From assembly GCA_022494885.1 (NCBI GenBank), contig JAGVSM010001386.1, positions 310,001 to 374,000 on the forward strand: 64,000 bases of DNA. The letters run 5' to 3'. Shown one piece after another: positions 44,078 to 55,125 of the stretch; positions within the stretch are counted from its first letter, which is position 1, and each line of letters begins with the position of its first letter. Source of the DNA: Micrasema longulum. Its lineage: Eukaryota > Arthropoda > Insecta > Trichoptera > Brachycentridae. A program made the position numbers and the translations under genes. The notes beneath the pieces are model-generated. The model had not been told where the DNA came from and searched no databases. It worked only from the letters and a program-made list of their open reading frames with translations.

Positions 44078-44550
44078 ATTACTACTACTACTACTACTAC
44101 CATCACGCCATTTCCCCGTAAGGGTAGGCAGAGAGAAAGAACACACGTCTATCCTGGCATACATTCCTAGCTTCCTCCTCATTCATACATCTTGTAATAC
44201 ATGCCCTTTGATTCAGCCAGCTTTTAATATAACCAGACTTAAGATTTCGGTTTATATGATTATGTCACGTCTTTCTTGGTCGTTCTCGTCCTCCGTTACC
44301 TTTTGTTCTCGCCATATATGACTGTTTTACCATTCTTTTGTCATTCATTCGTTTTTCTTGACCAATCCATTTTAGAGACTCTTTCTTAATCTTGTTAATT
44401 ACCCGTATCTGATCATTCAACGTCTTCCTTAGTCGTCCACGTCTCACGTTGCCGTTCATTTTTGCCATATATACTTGTTTTACCATTCTTTCGTCGTCCA
44501 TTCGTTCTACGTGACCACACCATCTCAGAGACCCTTTCTTAATCTTATAA
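44078..44550 (-). pseudogene. RTE-like LINE, subfamily b, with repeated C-terminal block
   Basis: On the plus strand the copy starts with ACTACTACTACTACTACTAC, then CATCACGCCATTTCCCCGTA, the usual 3' end of this subfamily. The minus frame 44265-44501 contains the block 'ESLKWIGQEKRMNDKRMVKQ' and 'GGRERPRKT' preceded by a second version 'MDDERMVKQVYMAKMNGNV' and 'RRGRLRKTLNDQIR'. The same domain is thus present twice, about 165 bases apart. The inner version is closer to 36 kb and the outer to 31.8 kb. Confidence 0.72.
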
Positions 44551-45184
44551 ACTAACGAGTTGATATAATGCTATTTAAATAAGTTTAAGTATTTCATTTT
44601 TAGTCTCCCATCCCTAGTAAGTGTGGTTATTGTCAATCATAATTTCTGAAAAACGAAGGGTAAAAATTCATTAGTAAAAATATATTACATTTGGTATAGT
44701 AATGGAGAATGCACGTATGTTATCTGTTCATTAAGTAATTCTTCTTTGTTTATTTTTTAATCTATTAATTTCGAGAATTTCTAGTTCGTCAAGTTTATGG
44801 CCTTAAGGTTTAATCGTAATAAATAAATATGATATTTTGGTACATAACTAAAATACTGGGAGATTGATTTTCCTAATTGAAAATGATGATATCTGTCAAG
44901 AATTTTCATCGGAGAATTATTATTTGAACGAGCAATGTCCTTTATCACTGTCAACTATTGTTCTCCAGATTATTCTGATAGTTGTGACACATTATTATTT
45001 ATTTTCGAATATGAACGACTCCTATTCGTACAGATCCACTTTTGATTGACTTGTTTCATTTCAGGAAATAATTAAAGCTTTGTTTTCGATCGTTTGATCA
45101 CAATATCGCTTTGTTTGAAATGTAATTAAATTGATTAATCTCAATCTAAAAATAAATAATATAAACCGTTGAACTTAGTATTCT
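44551..45184. other. AT-rich stretch, no gene seen
   Basis: The 61-residue frame at 44864-45049 (+) has no motif. No other feature was recognised. Confidence 0.35.
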
Positions 45185-46139
45185 CAGAGTAATAATGCGC
45201 CAAGCTATAGAGGAGCCCAAACGTAGGAAAACCATTCTATTATTATTGGGTATTAAGTTAGCTACAGTTCGCAGCAAAACAATGGGCCGCACTCAGGTGG
45301 AAAATTGCCAAATGGATATTAATATACATTGTAAATATTTTTAAATATGTACCTTTGTATTTATTATTGCAGGGTTATTCCAATTTATTTTTCTATAATT
45401 CGCCTATATTTATTTTATAAAACTGAAAATACATGTGAGTGTTTATTTTGTTATTTATTTAATTATTTTATTCACAATATACTTATGCTACATTTATTGA
45501 GACATAAATCCCAACTCCATAGAACCAAAGTCCTGTGTTGAGTTTGTTTGTTTGTCCGTCACATCTCCGAAACGGTGAGTCGTAGCGGCCTAAAATTTGG
45601 ACACGTCATTTTAAATGCAATTTCAAGGTTAACGATGCTGCTATTTTTGAGTAAAATTTACATCGACCTCTACTCTATAAAAATTCAAACTTTATATGGA
45701 TGCTAAGTGCAGCCCTGACATACTGTTCATAATCAACTATCATTATCAACAGAAAGCATACTTTATTTCACAAAAAAAATTACCCTAAGTTGAGAAAAAA
45801 TAGTATCTGAAGTAAATATTTTGCTATAAGGAAAGTTTTAAAGCAACAAATACACGTGTTGGGACAACAAATACAGAAAATAAATATAAATCATAGGAAA
45901 ATATTTGAAATCAATTACCTGTGAAAACTAACTCCTTTAACACATTTGACGCTCCTACTGCTGCAACCAAACATACTGCAATTTACCAGAGTCAATTTTT
46001 ATTTATTATAACGTAAATATTTAAGTTAAAAACAAACAAAGCTAAGGACAGCGACAAACTTAGAAACAAATCAACATCGCTTGCGTTCTATAAAACATAC
46101 TGATAGGGCTTCTTTATAGGTTCACGCATTATTACTCTG
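45185..46139. mobile_element. hAT-like non-autonomous element candidate
   Basis: CAGAGTAATAATGCG at 45185-45199 is exactly inverted at 46125-46139. The similarity runs on for about 20 more bases each side (CTATAGAGGAGCCC against CTATAAAGAAGCCC). Ends of CAGAG type are usual for hAT elements. An 8 bp target duplication cannot be shown; the flanks share only GTATT. No transposase is present. A LINE tail (family I, 45410-45545) lies inside. Confidence 0.55.
45410..45545 (-). mobile_element. LINE family I 3' end
   Basis: The complement reads CAACACAGGACTTTGGTTCT, ATGGAGTTGGGATTTATGTC and TCAATAAATGTAGC. The same terminal block occurs at 47078-47205 (-), 48360-48480 (-), 57795-57875 (+), 60490-60590 (+) and 62262-62330 (+). 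Several copies carry an AATAAATAAATAA tail. Only 3' UTR is left. Confidence 0.55.
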
Positions 46140-46324
46140 TGGTATTTATTTTAATTAAATACGCCGATTGTTTTCCTCCGTCAAGCTGAAAAACATTTGT
46201 TTATATCACTTATATTGTTTCAAATACTTATTTCTAAGTACTGGGTATTTTTACCATACCTTTTTTTATATTCAAACTTGTAGAAAATCGCAAGGTTAGT
46301 GCTTCAAATTTGAATATTTTTATA

Positions 46325-47784
46325 TATATAATTCTTCTGTACGTGTGATGTCACTGAACTCTTCCTAAACGGCTTAACCGATTTACGTGCGGTTTTCAAA
46401 GAAATGTAATCTTTGCGCTTCGCGTGTTTATATATATTAAAATGTTCAACCTCATCTGTAAAAAAAAGTATTGAGCATAGGAGATGTTGTTTTTTTAGTT
46501 GAAAAATCAGATTCTTTTCTTAAATTCCTTAAAATTACTTCCTATTTATTTATTTTCAATTGATTTTTTTATATTTTTTATTTATTTATTGAAATCTACA
46601 GTCATATACAATAATACGGTTATAATAGATACTTAAAACTAGACTAAAAATGATCTCAGAAAAGAATTTGGAAAACCATAAATAAAATGTTTATACATAT
46701 TTACCATTGTAAATTTTAAATAAAATAAAAATGAAAATGAAATGAAAAAAATATATTATATTTACTCATCGCTTCTCACCCACGGTGACAATGCCTGCAT
46801 GCTGTCGCGGATTTCCCCTTTGAATATCTCAATACTAGAATAATATTAACTGACATCAAATACATTTTTAAAAATCGCATCCCTGAATAAAGTTCACCCA
46901 TGTTGGTGAAAGATCAGAGTTTGACATTTGCAAAAAAAAACTATATTTTAAAATGAATTATTTTATGTTTCGTAATTTAAGCATAAACAAGTACTTAGGT
47001 ACCTACTTAAATTTAATATTTTAAAATGTATAATTTTTAGTTTAGGAATTCAATCATTAACAATTACCTAGGTAATTTATTTATTTATTTTATTGATTCA
47101 TATACAAACATAAGTTTATTGTGCATTATTTGAGACATAAGTCCCAACTCGATGGGACTAAAAGCCCTGTGTTAAGATAGGACTAGCAATTACTTAATAT
47201 TTTTTGTTTCCTTTAACCCGGACAGTTTCTGCACGTTTTCACGACATAATCAGGTATTTTTATTTCTTTTGATTTCAAATTAAATGTTAAGCTCGCGTCA
47301 ATACCAGGCTGGCGGCTAAGAAATTTCTAAATTCGCGTTTGACATGAGTTGTGTGTCATAATTTTAGAGGGCTCTGGGTAAAACGCGGTCTGATTTTTAC
47401 CTATTAACACGAATATCCGTATTTTCTCTCTTAATTTTTGAACTAGAGCAGCGATTTTTGTACGATTTTGATTTGAATACGACGAAGATTTTTGGCCAAT
47501 CACATGAAGAGATTAAACAAAAAACTAGCCCTTATTACAAATGTGTAAATACCTCAAAAAGGCAAAATGAATAACGTTTTAATAACGAAACGTTTGAGTG
47601 GGTCCTTGGATGGTTTAAATTCACAATTGGACCCGGTAGGTGGCACTGCGATCTCAATGTCAAATGTCACTTAGTATATAGTTAATTGAAAATTCGAATT
47701 TTTTGAGATTTAGCGTTTGCTAAAGCAGCTTATAGCAGGCAAGCCAACGTTCGGGTAGAACAAAGTCTGTCGGGTCCGCTAGTT
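46325..47784 (+). mobile_element. Helitron-like element candidate
   Basis: The left end has ATATATATAATTCTTCTGTA, then CTCTTCCTAAACGGCTTAAC and CGATTTACG, the 'nACGGCTgaACCGATTT' text common just inside insect Helitron 5' ends. The right end has GGGTAGAAC, GTCTGTCGGGTCCGCTAGT, ending CTAG before T as Helitrons do, with a small GTTC/GAAC hairpin before it. No Rep/helicase frame is present. LINE tails at about 46550-46760 and 47078-47205 are inserted within. Boundaries are approximate. Confidence 0.5.
47078..47205 (-). mobile_element. LINE family I 3' end
   Basis: The plus strand has TTATTTATTTTATTGATTCA, then ACATAAGTCCCAACTCGATG, GGACTAAAAGCCCTGTGTTA. This is the complement of the family I end. 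Confidence 0.6.
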
Positions 47785-48359
47785 ATATATGTATTTTTTT
47801 AAACATTTTAGAGTTACGAAAAAGTTTAGTGGACAAAACATTCAAATACATTTTGTTACGCGCAAATAGTGAATAAAAAAACATTAAATGATTGAAACGA
47901 TAAAAAAACATAGTACTGGATATAATTATTACGATCAATTCAATGATAATGATAATTTATTATTTTTTTTGTTATCACCCCATAAAATTTATGTTGTTAA
48001 TTTCTTAAGTGACGTTGGACTTGGCCAAACAGTAATATGAAGAAACCAAGATCAACAGAGCATGACCATAATGTGATGAATTTCTATAAGTATATTATAC
48101 ATCTTCGTACTAAAGGAGACGTGGAAAGGATGTTTACTTTTACTTGGCTTCAATGAAAACAAGGCCATTAAAATAGCGAAGACGATAAACGGAAATATTT
48201 TCCTCATCTTATGAATAGTCTACAATAATAAATGTCAGCAACGTGTTATTTGAAAAAAAAATGAAGTGATTTTTCAATATGTCCCAAGTAAAAAAATTGT
48301 TTAAAGTTTCAAGAAAAACGGTTATTTGTAGTTTGTCTGTTTTAATAAGATTAAGTGTT
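47785..48359. other. AT-rich stretch, no feature seen
   Basis: No coding frame or family match was recognised. Confidence 0.4.
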
Positions 48360-48480
48360 TTTTTTTTATTTATTAATTTTATTTATTTATTTCGTTCAGA
48401 ATATATTCATTAAACATTTCTTGAGACACAAGTCCCAACTCCATGGAATCAAAGTCCCGTGTTAAGTTGGGACGAATATT
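48360..48480 (-). mobile_element. LINE family I 3' end
   Basis: The plus strand has TTTATTTATTTATTTCGTTC and CACAAGTCCCAACTCCATGG, AATCAAAGTCCCGTGTTAAG. The A-rich tail is on the left, so the insertion is on the minus strand. Confidence 0.6.
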
Positions 48481-48519
48481 ATGCATAAAACTTTTTTAGA
48501 CAATATATTTTTTTAATTT

Positions 48520-49000
48520 TTTTTATTTATTTCTTAAGTTAGCTTATATTAAAACTAATATAAACTTTTATGTACATTTACATAATCTATATATATTTAC
48601 ATTTCCTTACAGTAACTTATACATTTATTTTTAAATTCTTTCAGACACTTTTCATTCTTCATACATTCAGGCATCTCATTATACATTTTTAAACCCTTAT
48701 ACATCAAACAATTTTGCGACTCAGCTCTTTTCAATAATAGTAGTCTTATTTTATCCTTTTGTCTAGTAGCATATTCATGACAATTTTTGTTTAAGACAAC
48801 TTTATCCTTAAAATATTTTGGTAATTTATCGTGAAAAAATTTATGTATAAATATCAACATATTAAATTTAAGTCTCCTTCTTACAGATAACCATTTTAGT
48901 TCATCTCTCATTTTTTTTACATTGCTATATTTATTTTTTACTATATTTACTACATATAACAAAAACGTCATTAAAAATACACGGAAAGTCAAATATAAAA
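48520..49000 (-). pseudogene. LINE family K, C-terminal coding remnant
   Basis: The minus frame 48597-48992 gives 131 residues with 'MRDELKWLSVRRRLKFNMLI', 'FIHKFFHDKLPKYFKDKVVL', 'HEYATRQKDKIRLLLLKRAE' and 'NCLMYKGLKMYNEMPECMKN'. The pattern 'L.WL.V..R..FN.L.FI.K...G..P.Y....' then 'TR....RL', '..SLFYKGL..YN.LP' is the C-terminal tail of Jockey-group LINEs. The first roughly 25 residues are unrelated flank. A family K tail follows to about 48520. The end of this region was copied to 52255-52465. Confidence 0.72.
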
Positions 49001-49844
49001 AAAATCATGCAATAAAAAACCAGCTCAAATATTTGAAAAAAATCACATCAAGTCAGATTGATTTAAGAATCGAGTCATGCAACCTGATTAATTAAATACA
49101 CTTTGGTAATTTACCATCGAAATTCTTTTTAAAATAATGATTGAGGGCGCTTTGAAGAAATGTGTGAAATTTTAAAGCCATATACGTTTCTAACTGTGAT
49201 TACAATGGCATTTTTGCTTTGGAATTTATAAATTTTGACACTGCGTGACTCCTTAAACTAAATGCATTCTATGTATTTAGGTTCAGATGAAAATAGATCC
49301 GAATTTTCCATAAAATTAATTGTCGGCAAAACTTTTGTTACTTTTCCTAAAGACAAACATAAAAAATACACGATTCTTTATTGGATCAGCCGATTTTATT
49401 TTAAAGGTGTTGGAATATATAAAAGGTGTTTCATCTCATTTTAAACAGACGATGAAATAATAATAACCGTTAGGAAAAGGGTAGTTCTTCGACGTATTAC
49501 TCTGCACGGAGGGAAGGTTTCAATACGATTACGCAAAAATTCCTCTTTCGGGGGATGAAATCACATTTCGGCTTAATTAAAACATAAAAAAGCAATAAAC
49601 TTTTCTTTCATTCGGATAATGGATGGGTAATGGGAAAGATTAAAAACGGATTACAGATAAAATACGTTTGTAAATGAATCATTAATGATAACGGCTCACG
49701 AATTGTATAAAGTAATCTCCTATTCCTTAAAAAACAATTTTAATTACAGCGCGAAAAGCAGTTTTTCATTCGCATTCTGTTTTAAATACAAATCAACAAA
49801 AATGAAGTATGTTTTTGAAAAAAGAGTTTGGAAGTTCCGGAATT
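49001..49844. other. AT-rich stretch, no gene seen
   Basis: Short frames (49262-49444, 49685-49897) have no motifs. Confidence 0.4.
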
Positions 49845-50515
49845 TATTTATTTATTTAACAAATTTACGGACATTGTCCAATTTAAACAAATCATAAAAC
49901 AAAACATAATAATAATATATTAACAAATAATAGAATCAATACAACTAAGAAAAGCAAAGATAAGTTAATACATTAGACAGGCATTATGGAATCCAGGTTA
50001 ATTCTAAAAATATACAGTAAATTTATCGGGAATATTTTTTCAGTCTATGTATTGAATAAAACGTTTGCAATAAAAATAATTAAAATCTTGATTTTCATTT
50101 ACAAATCTTATCATTCTGGGTAGAGGCGCATGGAAACCAAAATGAGTCTTAGATGACCGAGGAACAAAATTTCATTTTTTCTGAGTCTACGTGAAGGAAC
50201 ATTTAGAGATACTTGTTAGAGAATAGTCGGGACGTCTAATAAACTGTTGAGTATTTTAAACTTGCAAATTAAATCTGCATTAAATCGACATTGTGAGAGG
50301 CTGGATATATTCAGAAATAGTTCAATGGCGGTGTAGTTATCTCTTGTGATTCCTAGTTTGTATGCAATTTTTCTTATGAATTTATGCTGAACTGATTCGA
50401 TGCGATTTATATGAGTAACATGTGAAAGAGACCACGCATACGTATTCAAGAATGGGACGAACCAATGAGCAGTAAAGTGTTTTAAGAGTTAATAGATTTT
50501 CTAAATCAGATGTTG
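49845..50515 (-). pseudogene. Jockey-group LINE C-terminus and 3' UTR
   Basis: The minus frame 50216-50449 reads 'YAWSLSHVTHINRIESVQHK', 'FIRKIAYKLG' and 'LNISSLSQCRFNADLICKFK'. After frameshifts it continues 'FVPRSSKTHFGFHAPLPRM' and 'FIQYID'. It shares the 'W.....H...IE..Q..F.R', 'L.L..L..RR...D' and '..R...T..G..APLPRM' order of the copy at 27786-28985. An A-rich tail lies at 49845-49865. Confidence 0.7.
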
Positions 50516-50624
50516 CTCTATCAACAAATACAAAGAATTTAAGAGATTTACAGGGCTCCTGCCTATCAACGATAGGTTTTTTTTCTTGATCTGAAATTTC
50601 TTTGTTTTTTTATTTGTTGTTGTC

Positions 50625-51048
50625 ATCATCATCATCATCATTCCCTTTCCGCACCTAATGGTGCATAGGGCACTGAATTGGTACACCAATCGCAGAGTAT
50701 CTTGATCATTTTTGTTATATAAAAGTAATATGATCAGTCTTACGCTTCAGGTACCAGTCCAGGGACTATGAAATATTCTAGTGCAAAAACACCGTTTTAA
50801 ATAAATATATCAGTTATAAGTTAAGCGTCGAAATATGGCGAATAAACGCCAATAATGCCAATAATGGCAAAAAATAAAAGTAAATACATGCAATACAAAA
50901 TAAAAACGAAATAAGTATTAGACATTGAATTGAATTACAAGAAACTAATCCTTGTAGCCCATATCATATCAACAACTTTGGGATTTGAACCCCAGACCTC
51001 CTGCATGGTAGGCAGACGTGTTGGTCATTACACCACGAGGCCGAAAAT
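50625..51048 (-). mobile_element. SINE family A, longer copy
   Basis: The head (complement of 50985-51048: CGTGGTGTAATGACCAACAC, GTCTGCCTACCATGCAGGAG, GGGGTTCAAATCCC) and the 3' end (complement of 50630-50700, with the ATGATGATGATG tail) are both present. They are separated by about 145 bases more than in the copy at 1138. The extra part (50835-50975) may be an insertion. The right part lies in the duplicated segment. Confidence 0.7.
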
Positions 51049-51239
51049 TTTTATTTTTGTACTTTACTTAATTTTCACGTATTGAGTGTTCCTTTAGTAT
51101 AATTTTTTTCCTTTTTATCACCAGGGTCCTCAAAAAGTCGATAGATTTTCCCGCAGTGGACTCGTTTCCTCATACCGGGTTTGATCGTTAGTAATAGTTA
51201 AAATTCAGAAGTAAGGATTAATCAAAAGTAATTGACGGT

Positions 51240-51415
51240 TTCTGTGTTGTAATGGCTAAGACGCTTGACTCACACACGAAAGGTTCCGGGTTCGATTTAC
51301 AGTAAGAACACAAATATTAAATATGGTTTTTTAAAGCCTTGGTGTTCTATTAACCACTGAAATTCGGCCTTCTGGCCAGTTGTGATGCATAAAAAAGGGT
51401 TCTTTTATTGTTTTA
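51240..51415 (+). mobile_element. SINE family E
   Basis: The head has TGTGTTGTAATGGCTAAGAC, GCTTGACTCACACACGAAAG and GTTCCGGGTTCGATTTACAG, and the body TTTTAAAGCCTTGGTGTTCT, TAACCACTGAAATTCGG and CCAGTTGTGATGC. A second copy lies in the duplicated unit at about 52725-52885 and a decayed one at 22245. Confidence 0.6.
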
Positions 51416-51419
51416 TAAA

Positions 51420-51600
51420 AAAAAATAGTATATGATTCATAGCATCTTCACGGTACGTTGCATAAATATCACGAGCAGCTTTGGCAGCTTTATTCCCTTG
51501 ATTGAAAGCGAACAAAAGAAAGTGTTGAATATTATAACTTTCGTCTGCTTGACATTCCATTCAGAAGGATTGTAATTAAATAAAATAATATAAGTAACAT
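51420..51600 (-). pseudogene. mariner transposase N-terminal remnant
   Basis: The minus strand reads 'LLFAFNQGNKAAKAARDIYA' and 'TYREDAMNH', the helix-turn-helix start of mariner transposases that binds the TIR. The break comes at about the end of the first helix-turn-helix, and nothing of the DD34D core follows. The text upstream (to about 51830) may be its 5' UTR and end. Present again at 52902-53077 in the duplicated unit. Confidence 0.65.
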
Positions 51601-52254
51601 GTTACATGTAATATATGTAAAATGTAATATGTAATAAAAAAGACAGTATTTATAGTACAGAAAATTTTCCAATACTTAGCATCCCAATTTTTGATGAAGG
51701 TTTTTATGATATGATAAACAATATATTTTTTATAAAATTCGAAGCACAAAACTCAATACGCTTCAGAATCATTGTAGTTTTTTCAATTTATTTCAAATGA
51801 CATTTGTGAACCTATCCTCAAAATAATGTTTTTTAGGCTGAGCCCGTGTTAAGCCATATTTTTTTATTTATATTATTTTATTTTATTTTATTGAAATAAA
51901 CGGCACTTAGTGCCTTTTACACATTAGTTACAAATACAATTAAATATACATACATGTAAGCTTAATTTAAGTATTACAGAGCATTTAAAACCATATTATT
52001 AATTTAGAAAGTCTAAGAATTATAAACTATATAAAATATTACCAGTTAAAGAATTATCGATAAAAAAAGATAATTTTGTATTAGAAATACTTTGAACCAG
52101 TTAAAAAAATAACAAAGAAGACAATTTTGAATAACATTAAAAAAAAATATATGTATTATTATTGAAAACTAATATTTAGGTAAATAGTATATACTATGTT
52201 TATGTAGAAAAATATACAATGATGTAAAAAAATGAAAAAGATAAATATTTTTTA

Positions 52255-52465
52255 CTTCATACATTCAGGCATCTCATTATACATTTTTAAACCCTTATAC
52301 ATCAAACAATTTTGCGACTCAGCTCTTTTCAATAATGTAGTCTTATTTTATCCTTTTGTCTAGTAGCATATTCATGACAATTTTTGTTTAAGACAACTTT
52401 ATCCTTAAAATATTTTGGTAATTTATCGTGAAAAAATTTATGTATAAATATCAACATATTAAATT
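52255..52465 (+). repeat. Templated insert at duplication junction (copy of 48657-48868)
   Basis: The 211 bases equal 48657-48868 except for one missing A (near 52336). They are the 3' half of a family K LINE coding remnant. It starts with CTT shared with the end of unit A, and ends at AAATT before unit B. Its source is on the same strand and 3.4 kb to the left. Confidence 0.88.
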
Positions 52466-53739
52466 GAAATAAGTATTAGACATTGAATTGAATTACAAGA
52501 AACTAATCCTTGTAGCCCATATCATATCAACAACTTTGATTTGAACCCCAGACCTCCTGCATGGTAGGCAGACGTGTTGGTCATTATTTTTACTTTACTT
52601 AATTTTCACGTATTGAGTGTTCAGTATAATTTTTTTCCCACCAGGGTCCTCAAAAAGTCGATAGATGCAGTGGAATACCGGTTTGATCGTTAGTAATAGT
52701 TATAGAAGTAAGGATTAATCACGGTTTCTGTGTTGTAATAAGACGCTTGACTCACACACGAAAGGTTCCGGGTTCGATTTACAGTAAGAACACAAATATT
52801 AAATATGGTTTTTTAAAGCCTTGGTGTTCTATTAACCACTGAAATTCGGCCTTCTGGCCAGTTGTGATGCATAAAAAAGGGTTCTTTTATTGTTTTATAA
52901 AAAAAAATAGTCTATGATTCATAGCATCTTCACGGTACGTTGCATAAATATCACGAGCAGCTTTGGCAGCTTTATTCCCTTGATTGAAAGCGAACAAAAG
53001 AAAGTGTTGAATATTATAACTTTCGTCTGCTTGACATTCCATTCAGAAGGATTGTAATTAAATAAAATAATATAAGTAACATGTTACATGTAATATATGT
53101 AAAATGTAATATGTAATAAAAAAGACAGTATTTATAGTACAGAAAATTTTCCAATACTTAGCATCCCAATTTTTGATGAAGGTTTTTATGATATGATAAA
53201 CAATATATTTTTTATAAAATTCGAAGCACAAAACTCAATACGCTTCAGAATCATTGTAGTTTTTTCAATTTATTTCAAATGACATTTGTGAACCTATCCT
53301 CAAAATAATGTTTTTTAGGCTGAGCCCGTGTTAAGCCATATTTTTTTATTTATATTATTTTATTTTATTTTATTGAAATAAACGGCACTTAGTGCCTTTT
53401 ACACATTAGTTACAAATACAATTAAATATACATACATGTAAGCTTAATTTAAGTATTACAGAGCATTTAAAACCATATTATTAATTTAGAAAGTCTAAGA
53501 ATTATAAACTATATAAAATATTACCAGTTAAAGAATTATCGATAAAAAAAGATAATTTTGTATTAGAAATACTTTGAACCAGTTAAAAAAATAACAAAGA
53601 AGACAATTTTGAATAACATTAAAAAAAAATATATGTATTATTATTGAAAACTAATATTTAGGTAAATAGTATATACTATGTTTATGTAGAAAAATATACA
53701 ATGATGTAAAAAAATGAAAAAGATAAATATTTTTTACTT
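52466..53739 (+). repeat. Direct duplication, unit B (1274 bp)
   Basis: This is the second copy of 50908-52257, shorter by 76 bases, all lost as small deletions before 52740. Its right side continues in phase into LINE coding text at 53870-53990, so its right junction is ancestral. The SINE head, family E SINE and mariner scrap of unit A are all repeated. Confidence 0.85.
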
Positions 53740-53990
53740 GTTAATTAATTAAGAAAAGAAACGAAAAAAGAAAAAAAAAACACTAATAAAGAAGTTTAAA
53801 ACAATTTTTTAACAGAAGTTACAAATAGTTACCTAGAACTATTACCAATAAAATAAAGAAGAAGAGCCGTTCTATATGTAATAAATTTCATGTGAAATGA
53901 GTCACCAATGTCCTGGTACTTATTGCCTAGAGAGTGAAGTCTATTGATGACTGCATTTTTACCATATGATGTCGAAGTATAATAATTAAC
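53340..53990 (-). pseudogene. LINE family O, C-terminal scrap and 3' UTR
   Basis: The complement of 53870-53985 reads 'TSYGKNAVINRLHSLGNKYQ' and 'DIGDSFHMKFITYRTALL', a LINE C-terminal end ('...S.....P..RL..L.N'). The 3' UTR reaches 53340, where an AATAAAATAAAATAAAAT tail lies (complement). The same 3' UTR and tail appear without coding text at 51850-52257, because unit A of the duplication stops inside it. Confidence 0.6.
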
Positions 53991-54359
53991 AACAATAAAA
54001 TATAAAGTAAATTAAAACAATGAATAATTTTATATGATACAATATAAATTTAAAAAATAAAAAAAACAATCCAAATTAAAGAAATGACATTTAAAACTTA
54101 TAAAAGTAATATAATATAATTCATACCTATAAAGTAACAAACATAACCCAGTATACAAAATATTAATATTAGTAAAATTATTAGAATATATAGTACAAAA
54201 ATATAATTGTTATAATAATTTACTTATGGTTGATAAAGTATACATTTTCGTAATCAATAAAGTAACAAAATAACTGTTTAAGCGATTTAAAAAATAGAAC
54301 GAGACATTAAAAAATATAAAATGAAAATAAGGATATGTATTAGGAAGATGGGAAGGCAA
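53991..54359. other. AT-rich stretch, no feature seen
   Basis: The minus frame 54210-54425 has no motif. No family match was recognised. Confidence 0.4.
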
Positions 54360-55125
54360 AAAAGGATACAACTCAGTCAGTTTTGGAATATGGGATAATT
54401 GGATGGGGATGTGCAAATGACACACTGATTAAGCAAATAACGATTGCACAAAATGCTTTAATAAAAACTATCTTAAGTCCCAATCAGAACTAGCTCTCTC
54501 GGTTTATTTTTAAATCTTAATGTAAAATCTGTAAAGCAACTTAATGTAAAAGCTTTGTTATTGTACGCACGTAAACATTATTTTCTACCTTCCGTTACAA
54601 ATACAAGAGTTAATAGATACTCCACCCTGATGCTGCAATTTTTTTAAAAATAAATACAAGCTTCGGTCGAAGAGGATTGGCCTACTACTCGGTTAAAGTG
54701 TACAATCTACTTCCATTATCCATAAGGACAATTAGTAAGTTCTCACAATATAAAATTGCTATTAAGAAATGGATGGTGGAAAGGGGTTGCACACGGATCG
54801 ATGAGTGGATCAAGCCAAATAGGTAAAATGTGTCTACTGTTTATGAAATTGGTTCTATTGGTCTATATAAATTGGTTATGTTTTTTTATGATAGTTTTAG
54901 TTTTTTTATTTTTTATTATGTTAATGATAATTAGGTTTATTGGATTAATTGGGTTTTTTAATTGTTATTATTATGTTAACTTTATTAAATAGCTAATTTA
55001 AGGCATTTTTCACATTTTGTAAAATGTTTCCCTCGGCACGGGACACCCCAGTGCGGGAACATTATTCTGTATAAAAAAGAATACAAACAATGTAATAGTA
55101 AAAATAAATAAATAATTTTATTCTA
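54360..55125 (+). pseudogene. Jockey-group LINE family P, C-terminus and 3' UTR, copy 1
   Basis: Across three frames it reads 'TQSVLEYGIIGWGCANDTLI' and 'KQITIAQNALIKTIL', then 'FLNLNVKSVKQLNVKALLLY', then 'SFGRRGLAYYSVKVYNLLPL' and 'SIRTISKFSQYKIAIKKWM'. 'L.YGI..WG......' is also found in the Jockey LINE at 8.8-11.7 kb, and 'VK.YNLLP..I' marks the end of the protein. A 3' UTR with CCTCGGCACGGGACACC follows, and an AATAAATAAATAATT tail. The open frame 54756-54992 is out of phase and not real. Confidence 0.7.

Larger units (their letters stand above)
50908..52257 (+). repeat. Direct duplication, unit A (1350 bp)
   Basis: Unit A repeats as 52466-53739. From 51254 onward the two are identical by eye except A at 51430 (C at 52912). 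From 50975 to 51254 unit B lacks 76 bases in about eleven small blocks. Unit A continues the SINE that begins at 50625, so its left junction is ancestral. Confidence 0.85.

Noticed and set aside
50975..51048. Functional tRNA gene
   Set aside because: Matches the SINE family A head and continues into the SINE body.
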